Below, in pieces: positions 44,795 to 53,570 of a stretch of 64,000 nt of DNA. Made by a program: the position numbers and the translations under genes. Numbering within the stretch: position 1 is the stretch's first letter; every line of letters begins with the position of its first letter. The notes beneath the pieces were generated by a model. The model was not told where the DNA came from and ran no database searches. It saw nothing but the letters and a program-made list of their open reading frames with translations. Source of the stretch: Cytophagales bacterium (GTDB taxonomy: Bacteria > Bacteroidota > Bacteroidia > Cytophagales > 172606-1); NCBI GenBank assembly GCA_030446715.1, contig JAUJMU010000001.1, forward strand, positions 989,619 to 1,053,618. Direction: 5' to 3'.

Positions 44795-45706
44795 ATGAAC
44801 ATGCAATTATTGAAAGCCGCTTCCGCTGTCACCGGGCTCCTGCTCGGCAGCGTTGCAACCCGGGGCCAGGAGCAGCCAGCCCCGGCTTCCGCCGGCAAAA
44901 CCACCGGCTGCTGTGATACCCTTTACGTGTCCACCCAGATGACGGCCTACCTGATCTTTCCCCGGCCGGTTTCCGTCTGGGACCTTGGTTCAAAAAGCTA
45001 CGCGGCAAAGATTGAGAGCGGCAATATGCTTTACGTGAAACCCCTCAAAGCCAATACGCCGCTTTCAACGCTTCTGGTCCAGACCACTGACGGCACCATT
45101 TATTTACAGTACGTCGCTTACCGTCAGTTTCCCCGGCAACTGCTGCGGGATTACCGCACTGCTGCTGCCGATTCCGCTTCCGGCAACCCGGCTGCAGAAA
45201 CGGAGGAAGTGCCTCAGGCTACCCGGGCTTACTTCGCCCACCAGACAGACCTGCTCAGAAAACAGAAGAGCGGAAAGGTTTTTTCCCGGTCCTGGAGCCG
45301 GATCAGGTTCGGGGTAACCGCAGTGGCAGTGGACAGCGGAGCGGTGTATCTGCTCCTGAACGTGCATAACCGCAGCTCTATCCCCTACCGGCTGCAGTAC
45401 GTGAGCTTTGCCTACCGGGAAGCCCGCCCGAAAAAGTCCCGCCGGCGAATTCACCCGGAGCACCGGGAGGTGCATCCGCTGCATTCGGAGGCAGTCAGCA
45501 TAATCCGGCCTCAGCAGTTGGAACAAATGGCGTACGTGCTGCCCTCTTTTGCCTCCACCCGGAAAGGGCACCTTGAAATCATCATCCGGGAGGAAAACGG
45601 CAACCGGATCCTGAAGGGCCTCTTGCCGGCTACCCGGATCGCCAGAGCATTATACCTCCCGCACTACTCTTCTAAACCGACCAGCCATGTCAGAGACAGC
45701 AAGTAA
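44795..45706 (+). CDS. traN: Conjugation protein TraN (DUF4138), VirB9-like
   Basis: A 303-residue exported protein: a signal peptide (residues 1-25), then the DUF4138 pattern STQMTAYLIFPRPVSVWDLGS (about 51-71) and NMLYVKPLKANTPLSTLLVQT, matching the beta-rich N-terminal half, and VYLLLNVHNRSSIPYRL in the C-terminal half. It forms part of the outer membrane core of the transfer channel. Here it precedes traM and overlaps it by 20 bp, the reverse of the usual M-N order. Confidence 0.82.
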   Translation: MNMQLLKAASAVTGLLLGSVATRGQEQPAPASAGKTTGCCDTLYVSTQMTAYLIFPRPVSVWDLGSKSYAAKIESGNMLYVKPLKANTPLSTLLVQTTDGTIYLQYVAYRQFPRQLLRDYRTAAADSASGNPAAETEEVPQATRAYFAHQTDLLRKQKSGKVFSRSWSRIRFGVTAVAVDSGAVYLLLNVHNRSSIPYRLQYVSFAYREARPKKSRRRIHPEHREVHPLHSEAVSIIRPQQLEQMAYVLPSFASTRKGHLEIIIREENGNRILKGLLPATRIARALYLPHYSSKPTSHVRDSK

Positions 45707-46955
45707 AAAAACGGTTATGGAAGATCTGGTGCAGAAAACCAGAGCCACTGCCCGGGATGGGAAGAAACGCAGGCGACTGGCCTGGGGGCTTGGAGCCATC
45801 CTGCTTCTGGTAGTAGCCGGATACTTTGTCCGGCAGTTCAACCTCCTCTACCGGAGGGATATACAGGGTATTGCCCCGCCTGGCCGGGCGGAAAGACTCG
45901 ACACCACCAGGGGCAGGGAAACGACCATTACCCGCCTGTATGAGCTGGAGGAGAAGAACCGGCACCGGGACTCGCTTACCCGGCTGGAGGAGAATAAAGC
46001 CCTGGACTATATCGTCATGGACTGGGAAAACCTGTACGACGTACGCAAAAAGGAGAGCCGCAGGGTGCAGGATGAAGCGGCAATTTCCGACAGTACTTCT
46101 GCCAGCCTGCTGCAGACCCTGCCTGCTGATTCACTCCGACAGGAAGGCTATATGCGCAGGAACCACTTGCCGCGCAGCAACGCCCGCCAGACCCGTTTGT
46201 CCGGCCGCGGCTTTACTCCCTCAGGTGAGCTCAGGTACCCGGATGATGGTTATGCAAAGCCGGCTGCCACTTCCGCCCCGCGGCACCGGACCGGGGAAGT
46301 CAAGCCCCATGCTGATGAAAAAAGAGAGACAGATCCTTTCAATACTGGCCGGGCCGCGGGCCTTCAGGCGACTGGAGATACTCAGACAGGGGCAGGGGGC
46401 AAAGATTGGGGAAGGAAAGCTGTTTTGCCGCCCGGTCATTTCTCAGGGGAAGCCGGCTTTGGTCACACGGCCAGCCCTGCAGGTAAAACAATAGTACCGG
46501 CGGTAGTGCACGGGGACTACAAGGTGCAGAACGGCTCCAAAGTTACCTTTCGCACCCTGGAGGGCGTGACACAGGACGGGATGCTTCTGCCCGTAAACAC
46601 CCTCATCACCGGTCTTGCCCAGCTGTCTAACGGACGGATCACTTTCACCGGCTTTCGGGCCAGACTGGACGGGAGCAGCATTGCCCTTCCCTTCAGCTGC
46701 TATGACTCCGACATGATGGCGGGCATTTCTTACGGAGACCAGGGCAGTATCGAAACCGAGGTCCGCCGGAGTGCCACGGGTGCCCTGGCCGATGCGGCCG
46801 GAGCCCTGAGCAATGCCATTCCCCATAGTGCACTGGCAAGAGCTTCGGGAAACATTGCCCGCGGGACCCTCCGGGGTGCCGGCCGGAAACGGGAGTCTTT
46901 CGTCTATCTCTCCGACGGCTACAGCGTCTTTCTGGAGCTACAGCCGCCTGAGTAA
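45687..46955 (+). CDS. traM: Conjugation protein TraM, VirB10-like
   Basis: A 422-residue protein with a single membrane helix near residues 33-50 (LGAILLLVVAGYFV), a long charged, disordered periplasmic linker, and a C-terminal beta-barrel-like domain (about 265-422) with the family text AVVHGDYKVQNGSKVTFRTL and LPVNTLITGLAQLSNGRI. TraM spans both membranes and senses ATPase energy. It overlaps the end of traN. Confidence 0.82.
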   Translation: MSETASKKTVMEDLVQKTRATARDGKKRRRLAWGLGAILLLVVAGYFVRQFNLLYRRDIQGIAPPGRAERLDTTRGRETTITRLYELEEKNRHRDSLTRLEENKALDYIVMDWENLYDVRKKESRRVQDEAAISDSTSASLLQTLPADSLRQEGYMRRNHLPRSNARQTRLSGRGFTPSGELRYPDDGYAKPAATSAPRHRTGEVKPHADEKRETDPFNTGRAAGLQATGDTQTGAGGKDWGRKAVLPPGHFSGEAGFGHTASPAGKTIVPAVVHGDYKVQNGSKVTFRTLEGVTQDGMLLPVNTLITGLAQLSNGRITFTGFRARLDGSSIALPFSCYDSDMMAGISYGDQGSIETEVRRSATGALADAAGALSNAIPHSALARASGNIARGTLRGAGRKRESFVYLSDGYSVFLELQPPE

Positions 46956-46991
46956 ATTCTTATTTCCTTTCCACTTAAAGCAAAAACAATT

Positions 46992-48152
46992 ATGAAAAAG
47001 CTGATGCCTTTTATCTGCCTGATGCTTTCCTTCCGGTCGTTTGGCACGGGCTTTCCGGTCACGGATATTCCCCGGCTTATCATGGAATACATTACCGATC
47101 AGGTGCTTATGGAGCAGGACCGGGAGGTGCAGCAGGAAAAACTGCTGCATTTACTTGATGTGCTTCAGAAAGCCCGGAGCATCCGCGCCCGTCACACGGA
47201 TGTGCTCGGCATTGAGGACGATCTGGAGAAGGAACTGAGTCTGGTCCGGGAGGTAGAGCATCTGAAGCTCAACGACATTCTTTTGGTTGCAGAAAAAGTA
47301 CTCTCCGTAACGGGAAAACTCTATGCCCGCGATTTGCCCATTCTGGAAGAATACCAGTTGCTCCGGGAGGGCTTACCGGGAAAGGAAAGCAGCAACCATC
47401 TCTACGACTATTTCCACGGCGGCACTTCGGTCTACGCCGAGCTTACCGGCAACCTTCCGGGCAGCTACCCGGAAAACGGGCAGTTGCTCCGGGAGCAGGC
47501 TTTCCGGCAGTACGCCATGGAAGTGGACGTAACCAGACGTTCCCTGCACACCGCACTCGCCCTGCAGGCCCTCTCCCGGGATCTGCTGGAACAGGCAGCT
47601 GACCTTCAGGAGCAGGTTAACAAAGAAGGCCAGTGGGAACTGACCGGCACCGGTGACCTCTTTCCGGACGTGACGGACGGACTTGGGGGAGCAGGGCCGG
47701 GCCTGATCACCGGCGGGCTGGAGCAACTGCTGGGCGGCTGGGCCAAAGAGATCCGAGAATCGGTGTCCGGCATCGGGAATGCCATCGGTAACCTGTTTGG
47801 CAGTTCAGCTACTGACAAGGAGGAGGAAATTGACCGGCTCGTGGGCGAAAAGGTTGGCGGATTTGACTTTCTGAGCCTGTTCGGGTCACTCTTCGGCGGA
47901 ACAGGCAGCTTCTTCCCGGCACCCTCTTACGAAACCCGGATTCAGAAAGAAGGGATGAGCCTCTCCACCGGGGAGCGGATCGAGGTTCAGGGCGCTGCCC
48001 TGGACAACCTGAAAAAGTCGCTCGACATGGAGCTGGAAGCGGATCAGATTATCCTCAACGCTACGCATAAATCTCTCCTCCGGCAGCGGACAGATGCCTG
48101 CTACCAGAATGCCCTGATGCGGGAAAGCATGGTGCAGAAAGCACTTTACTGA
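46992..48152 (+). CDS. Secreted VirB5/TrbJ-like conjugation protein, long form
   Basis: A 386-residue exported protein with a signal peptide (about 1-20, LMPFICLMLSFRSFGTG). It is strongly helical with coiled-coil-like stretches, and has a central insert (about 225-310) rich in Gly (GGAGPGLITGGLEQLLGGW). The final residues, MRESMVQKALY, resemble the end of the next gene (NRKAMAETALY). Both share a middle region: YDYFHGGTSVYAE here, YDYLFAGTSAYQP there. I infer two paralogues of the VirB5/TrbJ type that decorate the pilus or channel. No enzyme motif is seen. Confidence 0.62.
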   Translation: MKKLMPFICLMLSFRSFGTGFPVTDIPRLIMEYITDQVLMEQDREVQQEKLLHLLDVLQKARSIRARHTDVLGIEDDLEKELSLVREVEHLKLNDILLVAEKVLSVTGKLYARDLPILEEYQLLREGLPGKESSNHLYDYFHGGTSVYAELTGNLPGSYPENGQLLREQAFRQYAMEVDVTRRSLHTALALQALSRDLLEQAADLQEQVNKEGQWELTGTGDLFPDVTDGLGGAGPGLITGGLEQLLGGWAKEIRESVSGIGNAIGNLFGSSATDKEEEIDRLVGEKVGGFDFLSLFGSLFGGTGSFFPAPSYETRIQKEGMSLSTGERIEVQGAALDNLKKSLDMELEADQIILNATHKSLLRQRTDACYQNALMRESMVQKALY

Positions 48153-48193
48153 TTCAGAACCCCGGTTCTTTACCCTCAATAAATGACTGAATT

Positions 48194-49024
48194 ATGAAAA
48201 AGATGTTTTTTTTGTGCCTTCTTGGCATCATTCCTGTTCTGGCAGCGGCCCAGATTCCCGTGATCGACGGACTTTCCAACAAGCAACTGGTTCAGCAGCT
48301 GGTCAGGTGGGTCCAGGATTACGCCAAACAAACGGGTCAGGAAGTGAATCTGCAGAAGATACTGGGAGAAAACACCACTACCCAGGAAAAGATTACCGCA
48401 CTGCTCGCCCTTAAAATGCAGATTGAGCAGTCAAAGTACAGCGTGGCGGACTTCAGGAAGCTCCGCATCAGTGATTTGAGCGCAATCTTGGAAAACGTGT
48501 ACGGCATCGGTACCACGGTTGACTACGGAAAAGACCTCCCCTTCATGAGGGAATACGGTAGCCTTACCGGCAAGCCGCCCGGTGCCGCAAGCGCCGGGCA
48601 GGTATATGACTACCTTTTTGCCGGCACGAGTGCTTACCAGCCCGAAGCTTCCGGCACCTTTGACGGGTACCTCGGGGCGTCAAAAGAAGGGCAGGCCAAA
48701 ACCTATGCCCTTCACCTCGCCACGCAGAAGCGCAAAATGGCAGTCGCTATGACTTATCAGCGGATGGGGGAGGAGTATACCAGACTTGCCGAAGACCTCT
48801 CCGCGCAGGTGACCACTGAGGGAAAACAGCGCCTGACAACCGGCGAACGCATCAAAGCCCAGAAGATGGCCAATGACTATATGCTGCAGGCGCTGGAGAT
48901 GAAGCAAAAGGCTGATGGGTTGATGAAAGAAGCGGCGCAGAAAACGGGCTTGGTGGAGCAGATTGACCAGGCCCGGCAGAACTACCTCAACCGTAAAGCA
49001 ATGGCAGAAACGGCACTGTACTGA
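48194..49024 (+). CDS. Secreted VirB5/TrbJ-like conjugation protein, short form
   Basis: A 276-residue exported helical protein: a signal peptide (about 1-19, FFLCLLGIIPVLAAAQ), then a helical body with YDYLFAGTSAYQPEASG near 140 and a long C-terminal coiled coil ending AMAETALY. It is a shorter paralogue of the upstream gene without its Gly-rich insert, lying 41 bp behind it. A role in pilus assembly or adhesion is inferred from position and fold type. Confidence 0.62.
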   Translation: MKKMFFLCLLGIIPVLAAAQIPVIDGLSNKQLVQQLVRWVQDYAKQTGQEVNLQKILGENTTTQEKITALLALKMQIEQSKYSVADFRKLRISDLSAILENVYGIGTTVDYGKDLPFMREYGSLTGKPPGAASAGQVYDYLFAGTSAYQPEASGTFDGYLGASKEGQAKTYALHLATQKRKMAVAMTYQRMGEEYTRLAEDLSAQVTTEGKQRLTTGERIKAQKMANDYMLQALEMKQKADGLMKEAAQKTGLVEQIDQARQNYLNRKAMAETALY

Positions 49025-49087
49025 ATGCTGCTTTATCTTGGGTTACTTTAGAATTTTTTGCAAATTAATGCTGCTAAAGGAACCACT

Positions 49088-49615
49088 ATGAAAAATTCGT
49101 CAGAGATTGTAGGTTTACTCCTGTTACTTTCAGTGATTCATTGCTTTTGGCTAAGCAGCTGTAATAGTAAGAAAGACGACCTAGGTCCGGCGTCTGATAA
49201 CAGGATGATGCTGTCGGCGAAACTGAACGGCGACCCGTGGGAAGCTACCGGATTTCTGGTGCAGCAACGGCCCGCCAGTTCCACCGATGATGCCCACGTG
49301 ATGATTCAATCCCGGCGCGACCTTGGTCAGACAACCCTGCACTTTTATCTCTATGACGTTACCGCACCGGGTACCTACGTATTTGATGGACAAACTAATG
49401 GCCGCCGTAAAAGTGCAACACTGGAAAGAACTGACCCGGCTACTAATCGAATTACTTTTCTGGGTAGAGGGCCTGCTACGTTTAACTTTACCAAGGTAGA
49501 AAAAGGCCATTATACAGGTACCTTCTCCGGTACATTCAGCGACGAACTTGGCAGGGGCACTGTTACGCTCACAGAAGGTCAACTTGATGTCAGGATCGGC
49601 AGTCAGGGAGAATGA
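49088..49615 (+). CDS. Lipoprotein, DUF6252-like
   Basis: A 175-residue protein with a signal ending in lipobox LSSC (about residue 25). The mature part reads MLSAKLNGDPWEATGF, a pattern of small Bacteroidetes lipoproteins of the DUF6252 type, and is beta-rich to its end. The start at ATG 49088 is preferred to 49058. No function is known. It may be cargo of the conjugative element or a host gene. Confidence 0.72.
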   Translation: MKNSSEIVGLLLLLSVIHCFWLSSCNSKKDDLGPASDNRMMLSAKLNGDPWEATGFLVQQRPASSTDDAHVMIQSRRDLGQTTLHFYLYDVTAPGTYVFDGQTNGRRKSATLERTDPATNRITFLGRGPATFNFTKVEKGHYTGTFSGTFSDELGRGTVTLTEGQLDVRIGSQGE

Positions 49616-49879
49616 ATATAAGAAATGAAAAGTATCACTTGACCTGCCCGGTATGAGATGCACTAATCATTCCATTATTCATCCCGCTGTTCAATGCTGT
49701 AATGATTTACAGAAAGGAATTGTGTCAGCCCTGTGCAAATGCCCAGGAGCCTCATTTGTGCAGCTCATTTACTCTGGAACGCCTTCCGGAAGAAACAACA
49801 ACCCATGAGATTGATTATCGGCCTTACGATAGCCTTCTTGCCAGGCAACTAATTTTTGTCGCTCGGCAACCTCTATGCT
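49616..49879. other. Intergenic, no gene supported
   Basis: A short + strand frame from 49702 covers this stretch, but its Cys- and Arg-rich translation does not look like a protein. The decayed IS5-type transposase begins just beyond on the reverse strand. Confidence 0.45.
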
Positions 49880-50330
49880 CAGGTTCAAAAGGAATGCGGC
49901 ACTTATTTCATTATTATTTTAGGCGCTATTTCTGCCGGATCAATTACAGGGGCGGCCAGATGTCTTTTGCAGCCATTTATGTTTTCAGCTCCGCCAATGC
50001 CTGTCTCCAGACTGATCAGCCTCCTTCTTTGTGACACTTTGTGAATCTGCTGCCACTGCCGATGCTTTTGCCTGCTTTTCCTGTCTTTGCCGATCTCTTT
50101 CCACCAATAAGACCAAAACTGCTCCCATACTTCGGTTTGTTGACAGTTCCTGAAGTAGCATCGGTTTTGAGCCGGACAGCAAAGGCGTTTCTTACGGCTT
50201 TCACCACTGAGTACCCGTTCAGGTGATCCTCAGGATGCCATTTACTACAGTGCGCAGGGAATGCTTTCGCTTTCTGCTGTTGCCGACTGTTCTTCAATAC
50301 CTACCCATCAGGAATTAGTCAAGGCGGGTA
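49880..50330 (-). pseudogene. IS5-family transposase remnant
   Basis: Reading the reverse strand from about 50,330 downward, broken frames give RKHSLRTVVNGILRI with TGTQW following, then AVAADSQSVTKK, then ENINGCKRHLAAPVID. RKHSLR-x-VVNAI, DSQSV and NG-x-KRH are landmarks of IS5-type DDE transposases, in the right order. Stops and shifts break it throughout. It lies directly left of the intact ISAs1 element. Confidence 0.62.
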
Positions 50331-50469
50331 AACCGATCACGTTTAAATATGAGCCTGACTGCAATCATAATGTCTTAAGATTTGACAACCATAAGTTAAG
50401 ACCAGTTCCCCTTTTCACTCCCTGCCAATTTGGCAATACCCATTCTCAGCACCTTCAAACATACTCTAT

Positions 50470-50479
50470 ATCTGCCGAT
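50470..50479 (+). repeat. Target site duplication, left copy
   Basis: ATCTGCCGAT directly abuts the left inverted repeat and is repeated exactly at 51646-51655. Confidence 0.9.
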
Positions 50480-50497
50480 TAGGGTCATCGCACCAAA
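50480..50497 (+). repeat. Left terminal inverted repeat of the ISAs1 element
   Basis: TAGGGTCATCGCACCAAA, the exact reverse complement of 51628-51645. Confidence 0.93.
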
Positions 50498-51592
50498 TTA
50501 GAGGCGCTTGAGAACAGTAGTAAGATAGGCATGATCACGGGCGGCTTTTTTTCGTTTTCGTTTGATGGAGGTCTTTTCGGGCAGTTGTTTAAGTAGCTGG
50601 AGGGCAAGTTTTCGCATCACTGAGAGGTTCTGTGGGGCATTGTCGCGTCTGACGGTTGACTCATCCTCCTTAAAGGAAACATCGAGTTGCCAGTGAAGCT
50701 GGTTTTCAATCGACCAGTGTCCCCTGGTGAAGCGAATCAGCTGTTGGGGCGACACTTCAGAGAGGGAACTGATGTAGTAGCGTTGCTGAAAGGTGGTCTT
50801 GTCCTGATATACTCTTTTGGATTCGACCATCCACACGCTCTTGCATTGCTTCCACTCCCCAAGACAAGCCATTGCGTTGACTTTGTCGGAGTAGTAGTAA
50901 CGTCTTTCCTCGGCCCGGTGATGGTCCTTGTCGAGTTGAGTAGCTAGCAGAAACTGCTGGGCGTGTTTGTCAAAGTGGTCTTTCACCTGAGCGAAGACCT
51001 CTTTCTGATTCGCTTTCAGAGCAATCACGTAGTCTGCTTGCTTGTCAAGGATGTGTGCAACAATGGTGTGTTGACAAGCAATGGCATCAATGCTAACCAC
51101 TTTATCTTTCACATCGACTAACGACAACACCTGGGGAATGGCCACGATCTCGTTTTGCTTGCTTTCAATCTGGATTTGGGCCAGTGTTAACTGGGCTTCA
51201 CTCACCCATACGCTCACCAATTGGTTCAAAGCGTGCTTTGCCCCTTTGGGGCAAGTGCCTCTTAATTCTTTACCGTCTATCATCAAGTGGTCGTAGTTGA
51301 GGTCAGCTAGAATCTCTTTGCCCCACTCCCTGAGACAAGCTTCTAAAGCACCCGCATCCAAGTGCCGAAACACGCGGCTCATTGTGTCGTGAGAAGGGAT
51401 GCCGTCAGCTAGCTCCAAAAATGTCAGCAAGTACTCCTTCTTATCATTACCAAAATCCGCTACCTCTTCAAAGTCCTCGCAATCAGCAATAAAACCACAT
51501 AACACCAGCATCACAATATCGCTCAGCTTATGTAAACACCGGCCCTGTACGCGAAAGTCGGGCAAGGCTTCAAAATACTTTGGTACTTCCAT
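50498..51592 (-). CDS. ISAs1-family DDE transposase
   Basis: A 364-residue transposase. The N-terminus (about 1-90) is the DDE_Tnp_1-associated domain with LSDIVMLVLCGFIADCEDFEEV. The DDE residues lie in HLMIDGKELRGT (Asp), KVVSIDAIACQ (Asp) and RGHWSIENQLHWQLDVSFKED (Glu), the classic ISAs1/YhhI text. The frame is intact from ATG 51592, so the element may be active. It ends 1 bp from the left inverted repeat. Confidence 0.95.
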   Translation of the reverse strand: MEVPKYFEALPDFRVQGRCLHKLSDIVMLVLCGFIADCEDFEEVADFGNDKKEYLLTFLELADGIPSHDTMSRVFRHLDAGALEACLREWGKEILADLNYDHLMIDGKELRGTCPKGAKHALNQLVSVWVSEAQLTLAQIQIESKQNEIVAIPQVLSLVDVKDKVVSIDAIACQHTIVAHILDKQADYVIALKANQKEVFAQVKDHFDKHAQQFLLATQLDKDHHRAEERRYYYSDKVNAMACLGEWKQCKSVWMVESKRVYQDKTTFQQRYYISSLSEVSPQQLIRFTRGHWSIENQLHWQLDVSFKEDESTVRRDNAPQNLSVMRKLALQLLKQLPEKTSIKRKRKKAARDHAYLTTVLKRL

Positions 51593-51627
51593 CACCTAAG
51601 CTAACCCCTCCTGGCCGTTTTCCCTAT

Positions 51628-51645
51628 TTTGGTGCGATGACCCTA
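51628..51645 (+). repeat. Right terminal inverted repeat of the ISAs1 element
   Basis: TTTGGTGCGATGACCCTA, the exact reverse complement of 50480-50497. Confidence 0.93.
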
Positions 51646-51655
51646 ATCTGCCGAT
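51646..51655 (+). repeat. Target site duplication, right copy
   Basis: ATCTGCCGAT, identical to 50470-50479. Confidence 0.9.
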
Positions 51656-52363
51656 CGATCAGCATAATGAAAACAAGAATATGAATTAGATTTTTCAAAG
51701 AGTTTATTTCCCTTATCAAGCATAATTTGTCAATAAATAATAGCCCGTATGAAAAAAGTAAAATAACGCGCTGCAGGAGCAATATATTGTAAAATATATA
51801 CTGCTCCTGCCTTTGAATTATAAAAATGAATGATATATTTGTTCCTGATGAAAATGATGTATGGTCCTGCCAGTCAGCCCATGCGTGAAATTTCACCATC
51901 CTGCCAGCTATAAATCCTGATTACATATTTTATAATTATTATTAGCCATAGCTCCTGCTCTGGCCCCGCGTAAGCCTTGCCGATATTCAGAAAAAGATTT
52001 GTCTGCTGAAGTAACCACAATATGCTCAGATGACCTTGTCATGTGCCCTGTTTTTTCAAGAAAAATTTCCAGTGCCTGAACTTTTCTTTTGGTAATGTAG
52101 CCTAAACAGAGTATGAAAAAATAAATTCAACACTTTTCACCGGTTTCAGGCTGTTATGCTTCCGGTAATAAAGTGGATGACCCTGGTCTACCGGTACAAG
52201 TATCACAACAGGCATTAAGCCAGTCACACTTTTGGATTCATACTGTAGACAATACAGATAATAATACTCAGGTAACATCACTCCACTGATGCCTGCATTC
52301 CGGACTATTTACCTTATTAATAATTCTTTCTCACCTTTTCGAGCCACCTTACCTGGTATACCC
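51656..52363. other. AT-rich intergenic region with one hairpin
   Basis: No gene is supported. A hairpin lies at 51773-51810 (gcaggagc/gctcctgc outer stem with an AT-rich inner stem) and could terminate leftward or rightward transcription, though no clear T tract follows. The remaining sequence should contain the promoter of the surface-protein gene. Confidence 0.45.
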
Positions 52364-53570
52364 ATGCGCTTTCTGATTCTGATCCGGCTCCTTGTGCGGA
52401 CATTTACTTACCGGCTGCCGGCCGGCCGGTCCGGGAAAATCATGCCGGTTCAGGCACTGCTGTCCCTGCTGCTGCTCACGGCTCTTTTTCCTGTTTTGCC
52501 CAGTCGGGCGGATTACCGGCCGGAGCCACCTTTACCGGGCCATCAATCTGGGAGGCGGCGGCGTTACCATCGACGGCAACAGCTGGGGAGAGCAAGCTGC
52601 AGCCAACTTCACCACCAACGGGCATGGTACCAGCGCCACCGGCCTGACGCTCGAGCCGGCAACGGATGCCGGCCGTGCTGCCATGATCCGCAGCGGCAAC
52701 AGCCACTGGAACGGAGAGCTCAACCTCTCCTTCAGCTCCGTGCCGGCAGGAACGTACTATCTGTTTGTCTACTCGGTGGAAGACGATCATCCGGTCACCT
52801 TCAACCTGAGCATAAACGGGCAGGCGGGACTTTACAACCACAACACTGGTCCGGCCGGCAGCTGGAAAAAGCTCGGGCCGTTCCAGACCACCCTCCCGGC
52901 CGGCACCACCGGCACGATCAGCATCAACTGCCAGGGACTGGGTGCCATCCTGTCGGGGGTGGAAATCTGGCAGGCACCGCCCTCCGAGCAGTCGGGGCAG
53001 GTAAGCATCACCAGTCCGGCTGCCGGCAGCAGTTTTCTTACCGGTCAGGCTCTGATGCTCTCCTCTTACGGTACGGATCCCAACGGAGTGGCCAAAGTCT
53101 CCTTCTACCACGGCTCCACGCTCATCGGGGAGAACACGGGTACTCCCTTCTCCGTCCGCTGGGACATGACCGGCTACGCACCGGGCAGCTACTCTCTCTC
53201 GGCCCGTCTTACCGATAATCTGGGCAACGTGACTGTTTCTGCACCCGTGAGCGTTGAGCTCTCAGCTCCTGCTCCGGGCAGCATCACCTTCTACCGGGCA
53301 ATCAATCTGAACGGCACCCGGACGGTGATTGACAACTACCCCTACGGCGGCTCCTCCGCCCCTGACTACAACCACAGTCCGGACGCCAAGGCGCTGACCT
53401 ACCCGTGGGGTACGCTTCTGCCGGCCACGGATCCGGCAAAAGAGGCCATGATCCGCTCCTCGCTGACCCGCTACACGGATCTGCAGGTAAACCTGACCTC
53501 GGTGCCCGCCGGCACCTGTGTGTACCTCTACGTGTGGGAGGAAGATATGCCCGAGACTTTCTCCCTGCTG
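52364..53570 (+). pseudogene. Large modular surface protein, 5' part (frameshifted)
   Basis: The signal peptide frame (MRFLILIRLLVRTF onward, then MPVQALLSLLLLTALFPV) leaves coding sequence near 52,500. One extra T would give PVFAQSGGLPAGATF, and a second T near 52,532 would give ATFYRAINLGGGG, the start of the first module. That module (52,540-52,975), an Ig-like domain (about 53,005-53,265; VAKVSFYHGSTLIGE) and most of a second copy of the module (FYRAINLNGTRTVID) lie in one frame to about 53,565, where another shift (an extra T) occurs. Tandem module plus Ig layout suggests an adhesin or carbohydrate-binding surface protein. The 3' part is listed next. Confidence 0.7.

Larger units (their letters stand above)
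50480..51645 (-). mobile_element. Complete ISAs1-family insertion sequence
   Basis: A 1166-bp element with perfect 18-bp terminal inverted repeats (TAGGGTCATCGCACCAAA at 50480-50497, its complement at 51628-51645) and an exact 10-bp target duplication ATCTGCCGAT on both sides. One intact transposase fills it on the reverse strand. Perfect ends and duplication imply a recent insertion. Size and duplication length fit the ISAs1 family. Confidence 0.93.

Noticed and set aside
50016..50297. 93-residue reverse-strand frame as an intact gene
   Set aside because: It covers only one frame of the decayed IS5-type transposase; conserved motifs continue in other frames.
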